From the NCBI GenBank assembly GCA_035995885.1, contig DASYKC010000187.1, positions 1 through 14,066 on the forward strand: DNA of 14,066 nt. The letters are read 5' to 3'. Position 1 is the first letter of the stretch. Each line of letters opens with the position of its first letter. The stretch is from Schlegelella_A sp035995885 (GTDB lineage: Bacteria; Pseudomonadota; Gammaproteobacteria; Burkholderiales; Burkholderiaceae_C). This document shows positions 13,076 to 14,066 of this stretch, piece after piece. The notes beneath the pieces are model-generated. The model ran no database searches, had not been told where the DNA came from, and worked only from the letters and a program-made list of their open reading frames with translations. The position numbers and the translations under genes were made by a program.

Positions 13076-13564
13076 ATGAGCAGCGCTTCGCCGGCCGCTT
13101 CGATTCGCTTCGCGACGCGTGCCGATGCGCTCGGCATCGCCGAGATGTCGCGCGATTTCATCGAGCACGGGCTCGGCTGGAGCTGGACGCGCGAGCGCAT
13201 CCTGAGGAGCCTGCGCCATCGCGACACCAACGCGATCGTCGCCGTCCGCGAGGCCGATCGCGCCGGCTTCGCGGTCATGAAATACGGCGACGAGGAAGCG
13301 CATCTGCTCCTGCTCGCCGTCAAGCCGTCGCATCGCCGCTGCGGCGTCGGCAGCGCGATGCTCGAGTGGCTCGAGCGCTCGGCCGAGGTCGCCGGCGTCG
13401 GCCGCATCACGCTCGAGGCGCGCGCCAGCAACGATGCGGCGCGATCGTTCTATCGTCGTCACGGCTATGCCCAGGCGCAGCTGCTGCCGGGCTACTACGG
13501 CGGCCGCGAGACCAGCGTTCGGATGGTCAAGGACTTCGGCCTGTCGCGAACGGGAGCGCTGTGA
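13076..13564 (+). CDS. GNAT N-acetyltransferase, RimI-like
   Basis: This 162-aa acetyl-CoA-dependent acetyltransferase carries GNAT motif A: HLLLLAVKPSHRRCGVGSAM (76-95), with RRCGVG (87-92) binding the cofactor pyrophosphate. It is followed by ITLEARASNDAARSFYRRHG (111-130) and a YAQAQLLPGYYGG tail. This C-terminal half resembles RimI, which acetylates a ribosomal protein N-terminus, but the N-terminal part (MSSASPAASIRFATRADALG) is more like generic GNATs, so the substrate is open. ATG 13076 is used; ATG 13046 in the same frame would add ten residues and lies right after a stem-loop. Neither has a clear SD. Its stop overlaps the start of the next gene (GTGA at 13561-13564). Confidence 0.88.
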   Translation: MSSASPAASIRFATRADALGIAEMSRDFIEHGLGWSWTRERILRSLRHRDTNAIVAVREADRAGFAVMKYGDEEAHLLLLAVKPSHRRCGVGSAMLEWLERSAEVAGVGRITLEARASNDAARSFYRRHGYAQAQLLPGYYGGRETSVRMVKDFGLSRTGAL

Positions 13565-14066
13565 CGACGAGGCACGGGCTTCTCTTTTTTGCGTTGCTGG
13601 CCACGGCGCTCTCGGCCGGCGCCGAGGACGCTGCGATCGACGCCGGGCCCTTGCCGATCGCGACCAAGCGAATCGCGGCGAGCGCCGACGAATGCGCCGT
13701 CTGGCGGCGCGAGCAGGCGTTCTCGCGCTCGGTCGAGGGCCACGACGCGCGCGCATTCCAGTCGTTCCTTCACGCCGGCACGGTGTTCCAGGCCGGCACC
13801 GCCGACGCCGATCGCGGCAGCGAGACCGTGACCCAGGAGTGGGCCGAGATCATCGCCGGCAAGACCGTCGCCTTGCGCTGGCGACCGGGCATCGTCCAGA
13901 TCGGCGGCGAGGCGGCGATCGCCGTCTCGCGCGGGCCCTACATCCTGCAGCGAACGCAGAACGGCGCGGCGATCTATCGGGTCGGCATGTACCAGACGAT
14001 CTGGGTCCGCGACGGCCGCGACGGCGTCTGGCGCGTTCTCTTCGACGGCAGCGCGACGACCGGCCA
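13561..14066 (+). CDS. Secreted SnoaL/DUF4440-like (NTF2-fold) protein, 3' end outside window
   Basis: The gene starts at GTG 13561, which overlaps the GNAT stop as GTGA and follows GGGAG by 4 nt. It runs open to the end of the window (168 codons). The N-terminus (M)TTRHGLLFFALLATALSAG is a Sec signal peptide, with likely cleavage near AGA/ED. The mature part has the pattern of the NTF2-like fold: ECAVWRREQAFSRSVEGHDA, FQSFLHAGTVFQAG, TVTQEWAEIIAG, RWRPGIVQIGGEAAIAVSRG, YQTIWVRDGRDGVWRVLFDG. Such domains occur in DUF4440 and SnoaL-like proteins of varied or unknown function. The domain is nearly complete, and perhaps only a few residues are missing. Coupling to the GNAT gene suggests one transcript but gives no clear functional link. 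Confidence 0.85.
   Translation, partial: MTTRHGLLFFALLATALSAGAEDAAIDAGPLPIATKRIAASADECAVWRREQAFSRSVEGHDARAFQSFLHAGTVFQAGTADADRGSETVTQEWAEIIAGKTVALRWRPGIVQIGGEAAIAVSRGPYILQRTQNGAAIYRVGMYQTIWVRDGRDGVWRVLFDGSATTG

Noticed and set aside
11756..13756. DinB as a 666-aa fusion
   Set aside because: Residues before MARLIAHIDMD are antisense to the GNAT and NTF2-like genes and look like shadow translation. The SOS box lies just before the inner ATG.
1..14066. tRNA, rRNA, CRISPR array, transposase or phage genes
   Set aside because: None was seen on either strand. The only repeats are the 12-bp units in the gamma-subunit gene and the 26-bp duplication.

Overview
The window is about 14 kb of very GC-rich DNA with strong G/C third-position bias. 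It is packed with genes on both strands, with short gaps and many 1-4 nt start/stop overlaps. Gene types (membrane-bound formate dehydrogenase with its accessory genes, a tungstate-type ABC transporter, a DinB subfamily with an N-terminal insert, an LldD-like enzyme) suggest a betaproteobacterium (Burkholderiales/Rhodocyclales-like). That placement is inference from family resemblance. I see no tRNA, rRNA, CRISPR array, insertion sequence or prophage gene.

Layout. Positions 1-3051 (+) are the end of a formate dehydrogenase operon: the truncated iron-sulfur beta subunit, a 77-aa lipoprotein, the cytochrome b gamma subunit, a small periplasmic protein, and the sulfurtransferase/chaperone FdhD. 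A small lipoprotein gene (3073-3321, -) faces it. Next come moeA and mobA (-), which insert Mo/W into the pterin cofactor and attach GMP. Divergent to them is a two-gene ABC transporter of the tungstate TupBC type (+). Then come a DUF6352-like protein (-) and mobB (+), divergent from each other. All of 1-8602 can therefore be read as one metal-cofactor and formate-oxidation neighbourhood: metal uptake (TupBC), cofactor assembly (MoeA, MobA, MobB), enzyme activation (FdhD) and the enzyme itself, plus three or four uncharacterised small or accessory proteins.

Positions 8642-14066 are a mixed housekeeping region: a Mpo1/DUF962 membrane protein (-), a YpfJ-type zinc metallopeptidase (+), a small two-helix membrane protein and an LldD-like FMN-dependent alpha-hydroxy-acid dehydrogenase (-), DNA polymerase IV (-) with a perfect SOS box just upstream, a RimI-like GNAT acetyltransferase (+), and a truncated secreted NTF2-like protein (+).

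The points most worth checking are these: fdhD has no ATG, GTG or TTG start that covers its whole domain and appears to start at AUA inside an ATAA overlap; dinB has a 16-bp CTGT-N8-ACAG site ending 7 nt before its ATG and may be leaderless; tupB starts at TTG overlapping the stop of a nine-codon ORF; a 26-bp tandem duplication lies at the end of the Mpo1-like gene; and an uncharacterised DUF6352-like protein sits inside the Mo/W cofactor cluster.
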